Assembly: GCF_021654795.1 (NCBI RefSeq)
Contig: NZ_AP025344.1
Span: 1,378,501-1,442,500, forward strand
From: Paenibacillus dendritiformis
GTDB taxonomy: Bacteria > Bacillota > Bacilli > Paenibacillales > Paenibacillaceae
Length of the DNA stretch: 64,000 bases
Reading direction: 5' to 3'
Part shown: in pieces, positions 18,406-27,091 of the stretch
Position numbering within the stretch: position 1 is the first letter of the stretch
How the letters are laid out: every line of letters begins with the position of its first letter
Made by a program: the position numbers and the translations under genes
The notes under the pieces: generated by a model
Databases searched by the model: none
What the model saw: the letters and a program-made list of their open reading frames with translations, nothing else
What the model was told of the DNA's origin: nothing

Positions 18406-18435
18406 TTGATGGAAGCCGCCGAATTGCAGTACAAT
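18406..18435 (+). promoter_or_regulatory. Promoter of ccpN-yqfL
   Basis: TTGATG and TACAAT with an 18-base spacer, 33 bases before the ccpN frame. Confidence 0.5.
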
Positions 18436-18467
18436 GTAGGGACTGAAGATGCGCATGAACATGAATT

Positions 18468-19121
18468 TTGTCGAAGGAAAAGGGGGGATGCGCCATTCAA
18501 CTCACGCCGCGCCAATCAGAGATCGTACAGCTCGTGCAACGATCCGCGCCGATTACCGGCGAGCAGATCGCAGAGCAGCTCGGGATCAGCAGGCCGACGA
18601 TTCGATCCGATCTTTCCGTGCTTGTCATGCTGGGGTATTTGGATGCCAAGCCGAAGGTCGGTTATTTCCCGGGAAACATTACGGCAGGCGCTCCTAGCGA
18701 GCCATTGAACATTCGAGTACAGGACGTACAGAGCATGCCCATCATCGTCCGGGACACTTCCACTGTTCATGATGCCGTAGTCACGTTATTTTTGGAGAAT
18801 GTAGGAAGCCTGATTGTAGCTGATGACGAGGGGATGCTGCTTGGCGTCGTCTCGAGAAAAGATCTGTTGAAGGTAACGCTCGGCAATGCGGTGGCGGGAA
18901 CGATGCCGGTCAGCTTCGTCATGACGCGCACGCCGCTGATTACCGTGAAGCCCGAGGATTCGATTATCGAGGCCGCCAAAAAGCTGGACGAGCATGATAT
19001 CGATACGCTGCCTGTCGTTGTACAGCGCGGAGATGCGTCCAACGACAAATGGGAAGTCGTTGGACGGATATCCAAGACGACGATCCTGAAAGTATTTCTT
19101 CGCCAGATGAAGGGCAGGTAA
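18468..19121 (+). CDS. ccpN: Gluconeogenesis repressor CcpN (CBS-domain regulator)
   Basis: CcpN/YqzB homolog of 217 residues. It has an N-terminal winged helix-turn-helix (ITGEQIAEQLGISRPTIRSD, residues about 28-47) followed by two CBS domains (about 80-140 and 150-212) that sense nucleotides. In B. subtilis it represses gapB, pckA and the SR1 RNA on glycolytic carbon. The start is uncertain: TTG 18468 has a poor ribosome binding site, while AAAGGGGGGA sits at the right distance from an ATT at 18495. An ATT start is plausible. yqfL follows 23 bases later, the order known from B. subtilis. Confidence 0.92.
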   Translation: MSKEKGGCAIQLTPRQSEIVQLVQRSAPITGEQIAEQLGISRPTIRSDLSVLVMLGYLDAKPKVGYFPGNITAGAPSEPLNIRVQDVQSMPIIVRDTSTVHDAVVTLFLENVGSLIVADDEGMLLGVVSRKDLLKVTLGNAVAGTMPVSFVMTRTPLITVKPEDSIIEAAKKLDEHDIDTLPVVVQRGDASNDKWEVVGRISKTTILKVFLRQMKGR

Positions 19122-19144
19122 AGGAAGGAAGGGGAAGCGCAAGC

Positions 19145-19966
19145 ATGGGAGAATCGAGCCAACAATCTCCATACATTGTGACGGTATGCTCCGATTCGCT
19201 GGGAGATACCGCTGAATCCGTCGTACGGGCGGCAGCACGACAATTCCATGGGCAGGAAATTATTATTCAACGGAAGAGCCATGTGAAGCAAGAGGATGAA
19301 ATCAGAGCGTTGATGGAGCAGGTGAGCCGCGAAGGCGGCTTCGTCGCCTATACGCTGGTGCAGCCCGAGCTACGGGAAATGATGAAGGAAGAGGCGATTC
19401 GGCTCGGCGTGCGAGCGGTCGATATTATGGGACCGATGATGCAAGCATTCATCGATACGTTCAACGACTCTCCGAAGCGTCAGCCGGGGTTGCTCCATAC
19501 GATGGATGATGATTATTTTCGCCGCATGGAGGCCATCGAATTCACGGTCAAATGCGATGACGGTAAGGATACGACGGCGATTGCCGAAGCGGATATCGTG
19601 CTGATCGGCCCTTCCCGCACCTCGAAGACTCCGTTGAGCGTCTTCTTGAGCCACAAGGGCTACAAAGTCGCCAATATACCGTTATCGCCGGAAGTGAAGC
19701 CTCCGCAGGAAATATACCGAATGCCCGGCGAGCGCATCTTCATGCTGACGATGCCGGCTGAGCGGCTGCTTCGCATCCGGGAAGAGCGGCTGAAGAATCT
19801 GGGCCTTCCGCATAGCTCTATGTATTGCTCCGCGGAGCGGATACAGGAGGAGCTGGATTATGCCGCCATGCTGGCCGACAAATGGAATTGCCATGTTTTC
19901 GATGTATCCGACAAAGCGATAGAAGAGACGGCGAACGCCATTATCCGGCTGCTTCCGTCTTCATAA
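19145..19966 (+). CDS. yqfL: Pyruvate, phosphate dikinase regulatory kinase/pyrophosphorylase (YqfL)
   Basis: 273-residue DUF299-family bifunctional regulator. These proteins phosphorylate and dephosphorylate a threonine of pyruvate phosphate dikinase or a related PEP-forming enzyme, using ADP and inorganic phosphate. The P-loop-like motif GPSRTSKTPLS is present near residue 155. The ATG at 19145 is chosen because it follows AAGGAAGGAAGGGG, although the frame is open further upstream inside ccpN. The pair ccpN-yqfL links transcriptional and post-translational control of the pyruvate/PEP node. The target enzyme is not in this window. Confidence 0.9.
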   Translation: MGESSQQSPYIVTVCSDSLGDTAESVVRAAARQFHGQEIIIQRKSHVKQEDEIRALMEQVSREGGFVAYTLVQPELREMMKEEAIRLGVRAVDIMGPMMQAFIDTFNDSPKRQPGLLHTMDDDYFRRMEAIEFTVKCDDGKDTTAIAEADIVLIGPSRTSKTPLSVFLSHKGYKVANIPLSPEVKPPQEIYRMPGERIFMLTMPAERLLRIREERLKNLGLPHSSMYCSAERIQEELDYAAMLADKWNCHVFDVSDKAIEETANAIIRLLPSS

Positions 19967-19970
19967 CGGA

Positions 19971-20015
19971 GGGGCTGTCTCATAAGCGGATTTTTCGCTG
20001 CTTTGAGACAGCCCC
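19971..20015 (+). terminator. Hairpin after yqfL
   Basis: A 12-base perfect stem GGGGCTGTCTCA / TGAGACAGCCCC with a 21-base loop containing an inner AGCG/CGCT pairing, followed after a few bases by TTTTT. The arm sequence also resembles the ends of some insertion sequences, so an IS relic is possible. Confidence 0.6.
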
Positions 20016-20101
20016 ATCGTGCTTTTTACAGCTTAGCTTGCCGAACAACTGCGAAAATGGGGGGCCCTTCGCACGGTTACTCCGTTACCGGAAGCGGTTC
20101 T

Positions 20102-21049
20102 TCACTCCTCGTCCGCGACGACCGCTTCGGCGGCCAGGGCGTGTACAAGCGCCTGGGTCTCGCAGGCTTCCCGGCCATCGGTAAGGGGGCGGCCGCCGTG
20201 GGTGATGCAGCCGATAAAGTGGAGAACCGCATCCTCGAAGCCTCGAATCTTCGCCACGGAAGTCCAAGAACCGGCAGATTCGATGCGGCTGGCTCCGTTC
20301 TCCTCAACGGTCAGCTCGGACAGATTGCGTACCCGGTGAGTGGCCCCGGGTCCAATCCGTTCGACCAGCTCCACATCAATGCCAGCCTGGCGGTGCATGG
20401 CTGCAAAGATGGGCGGGCCTTTGCCGGAGGCTGGCGCGAATAGATGATGAACATCGAGCAAATGCCCTTGCGAGTTAATATGAACTCGTCCTGTCCAACG
20501 CAGCGCTTCACCGGATGCGCGGCTGAAATGGCGCACGAGATCGATGACGTGGATATAATCGTCCAGCAGCGTGTCCAGGTAAGGAACAGGCTTCACCTTG
20601 CCGGCCCGGTGCTTCTCGATCCGGATCCAGGAGGCATGTTCCGCCTCTGATGCCAGCACTTCATAGCGCGGGGCGAACCTGCGGTTGAAGCCGACCATCA
20701 GCGTGCGGCCCAGCCTCTCGCTCAGCTCCGCCAATGCCTCCGCCTGCCCGAGCGTGGCGGCAAGCGGTTTGTCGACATAGACATCGATGCCGCGCCGGAG
20801 CAGTTCGGCTACAATCTCGTAATGGGAAGCCGTCGAGCTGTGAACGAACATGGCGTCGCACTCTTCGGCGAGGCGTCCGATGCTCGAATACGGCGCAATC
20901 CGATGCTGGGCGCATACGGCCAGCCGCTTCGCTTCGTTCGGCGTATACGCGCCGGCGAGGGTCCATTTCTCGGCGCGGCTGAGCACCGGCAAATAGGCCT
21001 TCTGCGCAATGCTTCCCAAACCGACGATGCCAATCCGGGGTACTCTCAT
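20102..21049 (-). CDS. Gfo/Idh/MocA-family oxidoreductase
   Basis: NAD(P)-dependent sugar-type dehydrogenase, 315 residues. The N-terminal Rossmann motif is GIVGLGSIAQ and the EKP-like motif is VDKPLAATLGQAEAL near residue 95. The ATG at 21049 is chosen over an upstream start because AAGGAGGAG precedes it. It lies downstream of the aminotransferase gene on the same strand, with a hairpin between. The substrate is unknown. It is probably a virulence factor MviM-type member rather than an inositol dehydrogenase, but this is weak. Confidence 0.85.
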   Translation of the reverse strand: MRVPRIGIVGLGSIAQKAYLPVLSRAEKWTLAGAYTPNEAKRLAVCAQHRIAPYSSIGRLAEECDAMFVHSSTASHYEIVAELLRRGIDVYVDKPLAATLGQAEALAELSERLGRTLMVGFNRRFAPRYEVLASEAEHASWIRIEKHRAGKVKPVPYLDTLLDDYIHVIDLVRHFSRASGEALRWTGRVHINSQGHLLDVHHLFAPASGKGPPIFAAMHRQAGIDVELVERIGPGATHRVRNLSELTVEENGASRIESAGSWTSVAKIRGFEDAVLHFIGCITHGGRPLTDGREACETQALVHALAAEAVVADEE

Positions 21050-21072
21050 CTTGATGCTCCTCCTTGCATGCC

Positions 21073-21102
21073 GAAGCCGGCAGCATATCGGCTGCCGGCT
21101 TC
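21073..21102. terminator. Hairpin between aminotransferase and oxidoreductase genes
   Basis: A perfect 12-base stem GAAGCCGGCAGC / GCTGCCGGCTTC with a 6-base loop. It follows the aminotransferase stop on the minus strand. The T-run is better on the plus strand, so termination efficiency is uncertain. Confidence 0.6.
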
Positions 21103-21130
21103 TTCTGTATCTGCGCAAGCCGCGCAGTCT

Positions 21131-22426
21131 CTATTGGCTAATATCAAGCACGCCTTGATAAATCGTGTCGAACAGCTTCTCGAGATCCGCTTCCTCGATG
21201 CAAGAGAAGGCAACCCGCAGGTCGGTGTCGCCAAGCGCGATCGTTCCGACGCCATAGGCGTCGAGCAGATGGGTGCGAAGCTTCTCCGCAGGCACGGTGT
21301 TCAGCTTGAGGCACATGAAATAACCGGAATTGAACGGATAGTAGCTCCATACATCCCCGTATTTCCCGCTGTCGAGCAGCGCTTTGACCTTGTTCGCCCG
21401 CGCCTTCATAATGCGGTACTTCTCCTGCTTCTGCGCTTCGAATTCCGGCGATTGCAGGGCGCGCAGGACGAAGGTCTGGGAAGGGTGGGGACCGCTGGAA
21501 ATGGTAGCCCGAATGATGCCCATCGTCTTCTGCTCCAACGCCGCCAGCAGCGCATCCGACTCTGCCGCATAGGTAATGAAGCCGACACGGAAGCCCCATA
21601 CATATTCTTCCTTGGTCGCTCCATCCACCTTGACCGGCAGCACGTTCGGATGCAGGGAGGCGAGGGACGAGAAGAGAGACTCATGCATCGAATCTTCGAA
21701 GAACAAGCCGAAATAAGCGTCATCCGTTACGACAACGAGGCGCATGCCTGCTTCCGCGGCCTCAAGAATGGCCTTGACGATCGCTTGGCCCTCTTCCCGG
21801 CCCGGCGTATACCCGGTCGGATTGTTCGGGAAGTTCAGCACGACGATAGCTTTGCCCTTGTCGCGATGGGCGAACAGCGCATCGCGCAGCCCGGCGCTAT
21901 TGAACTTCCAGTTGTCGTCGTACAGCGGATAGTAGACCATCTCGGCGCCGCGGCGGATGTTGAAGGTCAGCTCATAGTTCTCCCAATTTTTATCCGGCAT
22001 AATGACGACGTCGCCTTCCTCGGCGAACAAATCGGCGACAATGCTTAATCCGTGCGTCAGCGCATTGGTCGCGATCGGCATGCTGATGTGCTTGTCGGCA
22101 AGAGAGGGATTCTCCTTGATCATCTTCTCCTTCCACAGCTTGCGAAGCTCCGGCTTGCCGGCCGGGGGCGCATACGGATAGATATCCTTCGGGTTGTAGG
22201 CCGACAGCGTCTCCTGGATGACGTCCAGGTGCATCGGAATACCGCCTTCCGTCGCGATGCCAATCGTCGCGTTGAATTGCTTCGCCTTGCTCCCCGCTTC
22301 TGCGGACTGGCTTAAAATGCCCTCCTTCGGGAAATAGATCTGGCGGCCGAGGCGCGAAAGCATGGCGTGAATGTTCGGGTTGTCTCTTTGAATCGTGTCA
22401 TTCAATTGCTGAGCCAGTGGGTTCAT
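21131..22426 (-). CDS. PLP-dependent aminotransferase, class I/II
   Basis: 431-residue fold-type I aminotransferase. The nucleotide-binding and cofactor landmarks are LNFPNNPTGYTP (Asn-Pro loop), VVTDDAYFGLFF (Asp and Tyr against PLP) and VDGATKEEYVWGFRVGF with the Schiff-base Lys and the following Arg. Two ATG codons lie close together. The second (22426) is preferred because GGAAGG sits eight bases upstream, whereas it abuts the first at 22435. The amino acid substrate cannot be named from sequence. It is divergent from an AraC-type gene. Confidence 0.88.
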   Translation of the reverse strand: MNPLAQQLNDTIQRDNPNIHAMLSRLGRQIYFPKEGILSQSAEAGSKAKQFNATIGIATEGGIPMHLDVIQETLSAYNPKDIYPYAPPAGKPELRKLWKEKMIKENPSLADKHISMPIATNALTHGLSIVADLFAEEGDVVIMPDKNWENYELTFNIRRGAEMVYYPLYDDNWKFNSAGLRDALFAHRDKGKAIVVLNFPNNPTGYTPGREEGQAIVKAILEAAEAGMRLVVVTDDAYFGLFFEDSMHESLFSSLASLHPNVLPVKVDGATKEEYVWGFRVGFITYAAESDALLAALEQKTMGIIRATISSGPHPSQTFVLRALQSPEFEAQKQEKYRIMKARANKVKALLDSGKYGDVWSYYPFNSGYFMCLKLNTVPAEKLRTHLLDAYGVGTIALGDTDLRVAFSCIEEADLEKLFDTIYQGVLDISQ

Positions 22427-22467
22427 TTCGTCCATCCTTCCAACATCATTCTAAATTGATTTTTCCT

Positions 22468-22497
22468 ATTATATCATCAAATTTCCGCTTTCGTCAC
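22468..22497 (-). promoter_or_regulatory. Promoter of the aminotransferase gene
   Basis: On the minus strand GTGACG and a perfect TATAAT are separated by 18 bases, 42 bases before the chosen start. Confidence 0.5.
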
Positions 22498-22549
22498 GGG
22501 TCAGGACGAAGATATCCCGTTCGGGACGAAAGATCCGCGGCCCGCATGA

Positions 22550-22579
22550 TTGTGCAGTCGAAGCGATTTGTAGTAGAAT
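22550..22579 (+). promoter_or_regulatory. Possible promoter of the AraC-type gene
   Basis: TTGTGC and TAGAAT with an 18-base spacer, 95 bases before the start. Upstream lie two direct repeats GGACGAA (22504 and 22524, 20 bases apart) and a TCCCG/CGGGA inverted repeat. Confidence 0.35.
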
Positions 22580-22673
22580 AGTGCAAATGATAAGAGGCGT
22601 TGAATAAGGTGCCGCATATTCACTACGATAGAGAGTTCCCGAATGGAATCCGGGAAGGAGGGAGGAACCATCC

Positions 22674-23459
22674 GTGTTGAACGCCGAACCGAACCGGTAC
22701 GTCATCAAGCCGGCTTGCGCGAAGATTACATGCGAGCCGAACTGGAAATGGCATAAGCGCGAGAAGGCGATGCCGAATTATGACCTCTTTTATGTATGGA
22801 ACGGAGAAGGAGAACTGCAGTTGAATGATGTCTCGTATCATCTCACCAAAGGCAGCTGTTTCCTCTTCCGGCCGGGCGATCATACGGTCGCTTCCCACAA
22901 TGCGCAGAAGCCGCTGACCCTGACGTACATCCATTTTGACGTGGAAGGTCCCGTGGACGAAATCCCTCAGCCGTACCGCGTTCTGGCGGAGACCGTCGAT
23001 TTTGAGCATCTCCTCGCCCGTTACGTGCGCTTGTTCCTGTCCCGCTCCTACGGGGCGGAGGAAGAGGCGAAGCTGGTTCTCAAGCAGCTGATGATTCACC
23101 TGTTGCGCATCGATCGCGAAGGAACCGGAGAGCGGAAGACAAGCTATCATCTGTCCGAGGCGATTCATGAGATTGCCAACTATATCCGGCAAAATCCGGG
23201 AGCCAATCACCGTATTCAGGATTTGGCGCAGCGCGCCCAATTGTCGCCGCGTTACTTCTCGGTCAAATTCAAAGAACTGATCGGTACCTCCGTGCAAACG
23301 TATATTATCCGTTCCCGCATTGAACGGGCAGAGCATCTGCTGCACCATGCAGGGATGAATGTCACGGAAGTGGCGGATGCGCTCGGATACCGGGATATCT
23401 TTTTTTTCAGCAGACAGTTCAAGCAGTACACAGGTCGAAGCCCTTCCGAAATACGATGA
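22674..23459 (+). CDS. AraC-family transcriptional regulator
   Basis: 261 residues from GTG 22674 after AAGGAGGGAGG. The N-terminal half is a cupin-type ligand-sensing domain (FYVWNGEGELQLND, then FRPGDHT). The C-terminal 100 residues are a double helix-turn-helix with the standard landmarks: IQDLAQRAQLSPRYFSVKFK and VTEVADALGYRDIFFFSRQF. It probably senses a sugar or small organic ligand. The divergent neighbour, an aminotransferase, is a candidate target. Confidence 0.88.
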   Translation: MLNAEPNRYVIKPACAKITCEPNWKWHKREKAMPNYDLFYVWNGEGELQLNDVSYHLTKGSCFLFRPGDHTVASHNAQKPLTLTYIHFDVEGPVDEIPQPYRVLAETVDFEHLLARYVRLFLSRSYGAEEEAKLVLKQLMIHLLRIDREGTGERKTSYHLSEAIHEIANYIRQNPGANHRIQDLAQRAQLSPRYFSVKFKELIGTSVQTYIIRSRIERAEHLLHHAGMNVTEVADALGYRDIFFFSRQFKQYTGRSPSEIR

Positions 23460-23469
23460 CGAAACGAAA

Positions 23470-23516
23470 AAGGCCGCTTATCGCGAACGTTCCTGCGTTC
23501 GCCGATAAGCGGCCTT
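23470..23516. terminator. Strong bidirectional terminator
   Basis: A perfect 14-base stem AAGGCCGCTTATCG / CGATAAGCGGCCTT continued by CGAACG/CGTTCG, with A-run and T-rich flanks. It separates the convergent AraC-type gene and psd. Confidence 0.9.
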
Positions 23517-23535
23517 CCTTGTGGTTGCGGACATC

Positions 23536-24354
23536 TTACGCTTCTCCTGTCCGCGGGCGGGTCCTTGCGTCCTGAAGCTGCCCCAAGCCTTCTCCCATCT
23601 TCACGGCGGATCCGACGGCCAAGCCGCTTCGCGGCTCGAATGTGCCGTTTTCCATCAAGAGAACAACGGTGGAGCCGAAAGCGAAGTAGGCGAGTTCCTG
23701 CCCCCGCTCGTAAGCGGGAAGCGGCGCCCCGTCCGTATAGTGGATGCTGCTTACGTTCAGCGCGCCGACCTTCACGACCGATACTTCGCCATGCGCATGG
23801 CGAAGATACGTAATGAGCCGCTCATTGCGGCTCAGCACGCGGGGCATGTGGCGCAGCCCGAAGTCATTCACCGGATATACCCGGCCCGGGACGTGCTCGC
23901 TCTCTACCAGCTTGCCGGTGACCGGCGAATGAATGCGGTGGTAGTCCGTCGGGCTGAGATAGAGCACGAAGTAGTAGCCTTGCATATATTTCTGCTGGTA
24001 GGGCGAACGGTGAAGCAGCTCGTCCAACGTATAATCCTGGCCCTTGACATTGAGGATCGTACCTTGCCGTATCGGTCCCATCCCGGTAATCACCGCGTCC
24101 ACCGGGCTAAGCAAAGTATCCTCGCCGGCAGCAAGCGGCCGCATCCCCGGCTTCAGGCGGCGGGTGAAGAATTCGTTCAGCGTGCGGTATTCAGACATCG
24201 GCTTCTCCGCCTCGTCTACTTGTATGTTATAGGCCTTGGCAAAGGAAGGAATCCATCGGCGGCTCCATCCCGAGCTTGCCGCGCGCCCGGCTGTACGCGA
24301 TACCCATTTGCGCGAGGACAATTCGGTCAGCAGGCGCATCCATCGTTTCTTCAT
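23536..24354 (-). CDS. psd: Phosphatidylserine decarboxylase proenzyme
   Basis: Membrane-associated pyruvoyl enzyme that makes phosphatidylethanolamine from phosphatidylserine. 272 residues. The self-cleavage motif F-G-S-T (Gly-Ser bond, Ser near residue 227) lies in AYFAFGSTVVLL. Other PSD landmarks are FFTRRLKPGMRPL, SPVDAVITG and the active-site segment DYHRIHSPVTG. It starts at ATG 24354 behind AGGTGATG. No phosphatidylserine synthase gene lies next to it. A promoter is not obvious. Confidence 0.93.
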   Translation of the reverse strand: MKKRWMRLLTELSSRKWVSRTAGRAASSGWSRRWIPSFAKAYNIQVDEAEKPMSEYRTLNEFFTRRLKPGMRPLAAGEDTLLSPVDAVITGMGPIRQGTILNVKGQDYTLDELLHRSPYQQKYMQGYYFVLYLSPTDYHRIHSPVTGKLVESEHVPGRVYPVNDFGLRHMPRVLSRNERLITYLRHAHGEVSVVKVGALNVSSIHYTDGAPLPAYERGQELAYFAFGSTVVLLMENGTFEPRSGLAVGSAVKMGEGLGQLQDARTRPRTGEA

Positions 24355-24516
24355 GATTGTTCATCACCTAGTGGCAGGTGCCCATTCTCCATGGAGCGGG
24401 ACAGGCGCCCTGTATATTTGTATTCCGCAGAACAGAGCGCAAACCGCTCTTCTTTGGACTATCTTGACACAGAACGCCTGTTTTTTCAATATGATAATCC
24501 ATACGATGCCGCTTGG

Positions 24517-25605
24517 CTAGCTATCCAGGAAAGAAGCTCCGTAAGCGATGGGATTGCAGTAAGTGGCCTCCCAGATGTCGTGCAGTCCCGCCTCGCGGAA
24601 GCTGTAGCGCTGATCGCGTCCGTTGCATTCAATGAATAACGGCTTGCCGTCGGACGTCAACCCGACATCGAGTCCGACATCCGCCAGGTGGCTCAGGCTG
24701 CGGGAAAGGCGGTTCACGATATGCAGAGAGAAGACGCTGACGCGTTCCACCACCTCCGCGACGGAGCAATGCGGCAAAGCAGCCGCAACAAGCTCATCGA
24801 GCCGATGCACCGTCCCTCCCTGCGCCACGTTGGTAACGAAGGTATGCCGGGGCGCAACCCGGCCGACGATTCCGGTGATTTGCCACTCTCTGCTTCCGTC
24901 GCGTTGAACAGAGACACGCAAATCAAAGGGACGATCGTGGTACTGGGCGAGCGGAAGCAGCTCTTGCACAAGATAGGGAGTCCGCTGCAGCTGCGCCATC
25001 ACGAACCGCGGAAGCCTTCCGCCCGGGAGGTTCGCCTTCCGCCACTTTCTCGATCCGCCGGCCGTTCGTCTGGAATAGACGATAGTCCAGCCGGTCCTGC
25101 CGCGCTCCAGCTTCATAATGCCGCGTCCGACACTGTTGTTGTCCGGCTTCAGCACGACAGCGCCGCATTTATCCATCATTGCCGCGATGGTGCCCGGACG
25201 GGCAGGGGACGTAATCGGCAAATGAGACACGAGTGCCGGATCCTGCTGGAGCAGCACGTGGAGCTTCCATTTTCCATATCGATTCACCTGATTGTAAATA
25301 ACCGTACCGCGGTTCACTAGCGACCGGACTCGTGCATGCGCCCCGGCACGGAAATAGATAGCCCGGTTATGAATGACGGACGGGACGGGGATGCGCCGTC
25401 TCGCGTAACCCGTACTTTCTCTTATATATGCAACGGCCTCCATCTTCCTCACGTTCACATCTTCCACGCGCATGAAGCAGGGAATGACGCCATGGCGCCT
25501 CCCGGCTTCCTCGTAGAAGGCAATGGCTTCATGCCCTGTCTTGTTCCGCAGCATTCCCCGCAGCATGTTCGAATTGAACAGGATGCCGATGCGGTTATCT
25601 GCCAT
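24517..25605 (-). CDS. YheC/YheD-family spore coat-associated ATP-grasp protein
   Basis: 362-residue ATP-grasp protein of the YheC/YheD group, known as endospore coat-associated in Bacillus. Landmarks are VVLKPDNNSVGRGIMKL (glycine-rich phosphate loop), LVQELLPLAQYHDRPFDLRV and the C-terminal LFIECNGRDQRYSF metal-binding segment. It starts at ATG 25605 behind AGAGGAGGT. A perfect mother-cell -10 sequence CATACAATA lies 50 bases upstream. It is divergent from the first glycosyltransferase of the spore-surface region. The reaction of this family is not established. Confidence 0.87.
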   Translation of the reverse strand: MADNRIGILFNSNMLRGMLRNKTGHEAIAFYEEAGRRHGVIPCFMRVEDVNVRKMEAVAYIRESTGYARRRIPVPSVIHNRAIYFRAGAHARVRSLVNRGTVIYNQVNRYGKWKLHVLLQQDPALVSHLPITSPARPGTIAAMMDKCGAVVLKPDNNSVGRGIMKLERGRTGWTIVYSRRTAGGSRKWRKANLPGGRLPRFVMAQLQRTPYLVQELLPLAQYHDRPFDLRVSVQRDGSREWQITGIVGRVAPRHTFVTNVAQGGTVHRLDELVAAALPHCSVAEVVERVSVFSLHIVNRLSRSLSHLADVGLDVGLTSDGKPLFIECNGRDQRYSFREAGLHDIWEATYCNPIAYGASFLDS

Positions 25606-25654
25606 GGAAGCACCTCCTCTGAACTACTGATCCACTGACTCGCTGTCGCTGGTG

Positions 25655-25663
25655 TATTGTATG
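25655..25663 (-). promoter_or_regulatory. Mother-cell promoter -10 (sigma-E or sigma-K)
   Basis: CATACAATA on the minus strand fits both CATANNNTA (sigma-K) and CATACANT (sigma-E). No good -35 partner is seen at the usual distance. Confidence 0.4.
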
Positions 25664-25802
25664 AACGCCCCTTCAGCAACGCATGGACGAGTGTAGACGG
25701 ATGTTAGTCCAAATTACGGCTCCAGCTTGACCGGCGGGGCTGGCAGACCTGTCCTGCCGTAAGCCGGCATGACCGGCAACGAACTCAGAAAGGAGATAGC
25801 TT

Positions 25803-26951
25803 ATGCCCAAGGTTGCAATCTTAACGCCGGGATCCTACCCTTATCCGTCAGGTTCCAGCAGCTCGGTGGAGCGAGTCGTCGAAAATGTAACCGGACACGC
25901 CTCGTCCCGCGCGGACATTCGCGTGTACGGCCGGAGATGGCCGGGGCAATCCGAGTCGGAATGGGTGCGCGGCGTCAAGGTCGAACGGGTCGGACCGGTT
26001 TCCTTGCGATTGTATGTGTTTGAAGCATTGCGGTGCATGGCTCGGTTCCAGCCCGATATTATCCAGATCGAGAACCGGCCCCGCTATATTCCGATCGTGA
26101 AGCGGCATTTTCCGAAGGCGCGCATCTGGCTTCAGCTTCATTCCACCACCTTCATGCACAGACAGGCAATCTCGCCAGCCGGGCTTCGGAGGGCGCTGTC
26201 TGCCGCCGATCAGATATTTGTGAACAGCGGCTATTTGGAAAGGCAGGTGAGTAAGGCATGTCCGGGCTGTCTCGAAAAAACGGCCATCAATATGCTCGGC
26301 GTGGACGTCGGACGCTTCCCTTCACGCTGGACCGAAGAAGGGATCCAACGCTATACGAAAGAGAAAAGGGCGCGCGGATGGGAAGAGCGGGACATTGTCC
26401 TGTATGTCGGCCGCCTTATTCCCCAAAAAGGCGTCTGGGAACTGCTGCAGGCAGTGCCGCGGGTCGTCAGCGAGCATCCTCGGGCGCTGTTCGTCATTGT
26501 CGGAGGCGTGTCTTACGGATTGAATTGGAAGACGGCGTATGTCCGCCGCCTGGAACGGTTCGCGCGCAAGTACCCTCATCATATCCGGATGGTGCCTTAT
26601 GTCCCGCATGAAGATATTCCGGCTTGGTACGCGATGGCCGACCTGCTTGCCGTCCCGTCGCTGCGCCGGGAAGCATTCGGCCTGGTCAATCTGGAGGCGA
26701 TGGCTTCAGGAGTCCCGGTCGTGGCGTCCCGGGTAGGGGGGATTCAGGAAATCGTCCGCGACCGAGAGACCGGGCTGCTCGTTACCCCGCACCGCCTTCC
26801 TGTGCGGCTGGCGTCCGCCTTCCTCCGGCTGCTGCGGGATCGGGAAGCGCTGCGGCGGATGGGAGAGGCCGCTGACCGGCATGTGCGCAGCACGTTCACC
26901 TGGGAGCAGACGGCGGAGCGCTGGGCCGGCTTCATTGATCGCTTCGGCTGA
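25803..26951 (+). CDS. Glycosyltransferase, GT4 type (CotSA-like)
   Basis: 382-residue GT-B-fold transferase. The N-terminal half begins PKVAILTPGSYPYPSG, the usual glycine-rich acceptor-side loop. The C-terminal half holds LYVGRLIPQKGVWELLQA and the donor-binding E-x7-E region PSLRREAFGLVNLEAMASG. It starts at ATG 25803 after AAAGGAGATAG. Retaining transfer from a nucleotide sugar is expected for this family, and the sugar is unknown. B. subtilis CotSA is a spore coat member. Its position beside YheC/D and the giant repeat gene supports a spore-surface role. Confidence 0.88.
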   Translation: MPKVAILTPGSYPYPSGSSSSVERVVENVTGHASSRADIRVYGRRWPGQSESEWVRGVKVERVGPVSLRLYVFEALRCMARFQPDIIQIENRPRYIPIVKRHFPKARIWLQLHSTTFMHRQAISPAGLRRALSAADQIFVNSGYLERQVSKACPGCLEKTAINMLGVDVGRFPSRWTEEGIQRYTKEKRARGWEERDIVLYVGRLIPQKGVWELLQAVPRVVSEHPRALFVIVGGVSYGLNWKTAYVRRLERFARKYPHHIRMVPYVPHEDIPAWYAMADLLAVPSLRREAFGLVNLEAMASGVPVVASRVGGIQEIVRDRETGLLVTPHRLPVRLASAFLRLLRDREALRRMGEAADRHVRSTFTWEQTAERWAGFIDRFG

Positions 26952-27025
26952 GGCAAGCCCTGCCTTGGAACCGGTGCGGATATTGTCTGCTCCTTGACAT
27001 CTCATCCTCTCCATATAGGCGAGTG

Positions 27026-27053
27026 ACGATATGGGCCTATGCCGCATATGATG
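27026..27053 (+). promoter_or_regulatory. Sigma-K-type promoter with GerE-box match, giant gene
   Basis: AC at 27026 and CATATGATG at 27045 with a 17-base spacer, one base off CATANNNTA. The spacer carries ATATGGGCCTAT (27029-27040), which fits the GerE consensus RWWTRGGYNNYY (recalled) at 11 of 12 positions. Transcription would start near 27060, 32 bases before the start codon. Confidence 0.4.
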
Positions 27054-27091
27054 CTCTATATGTTGGGCATAGAACGGAAAGGAGAGAGCAC

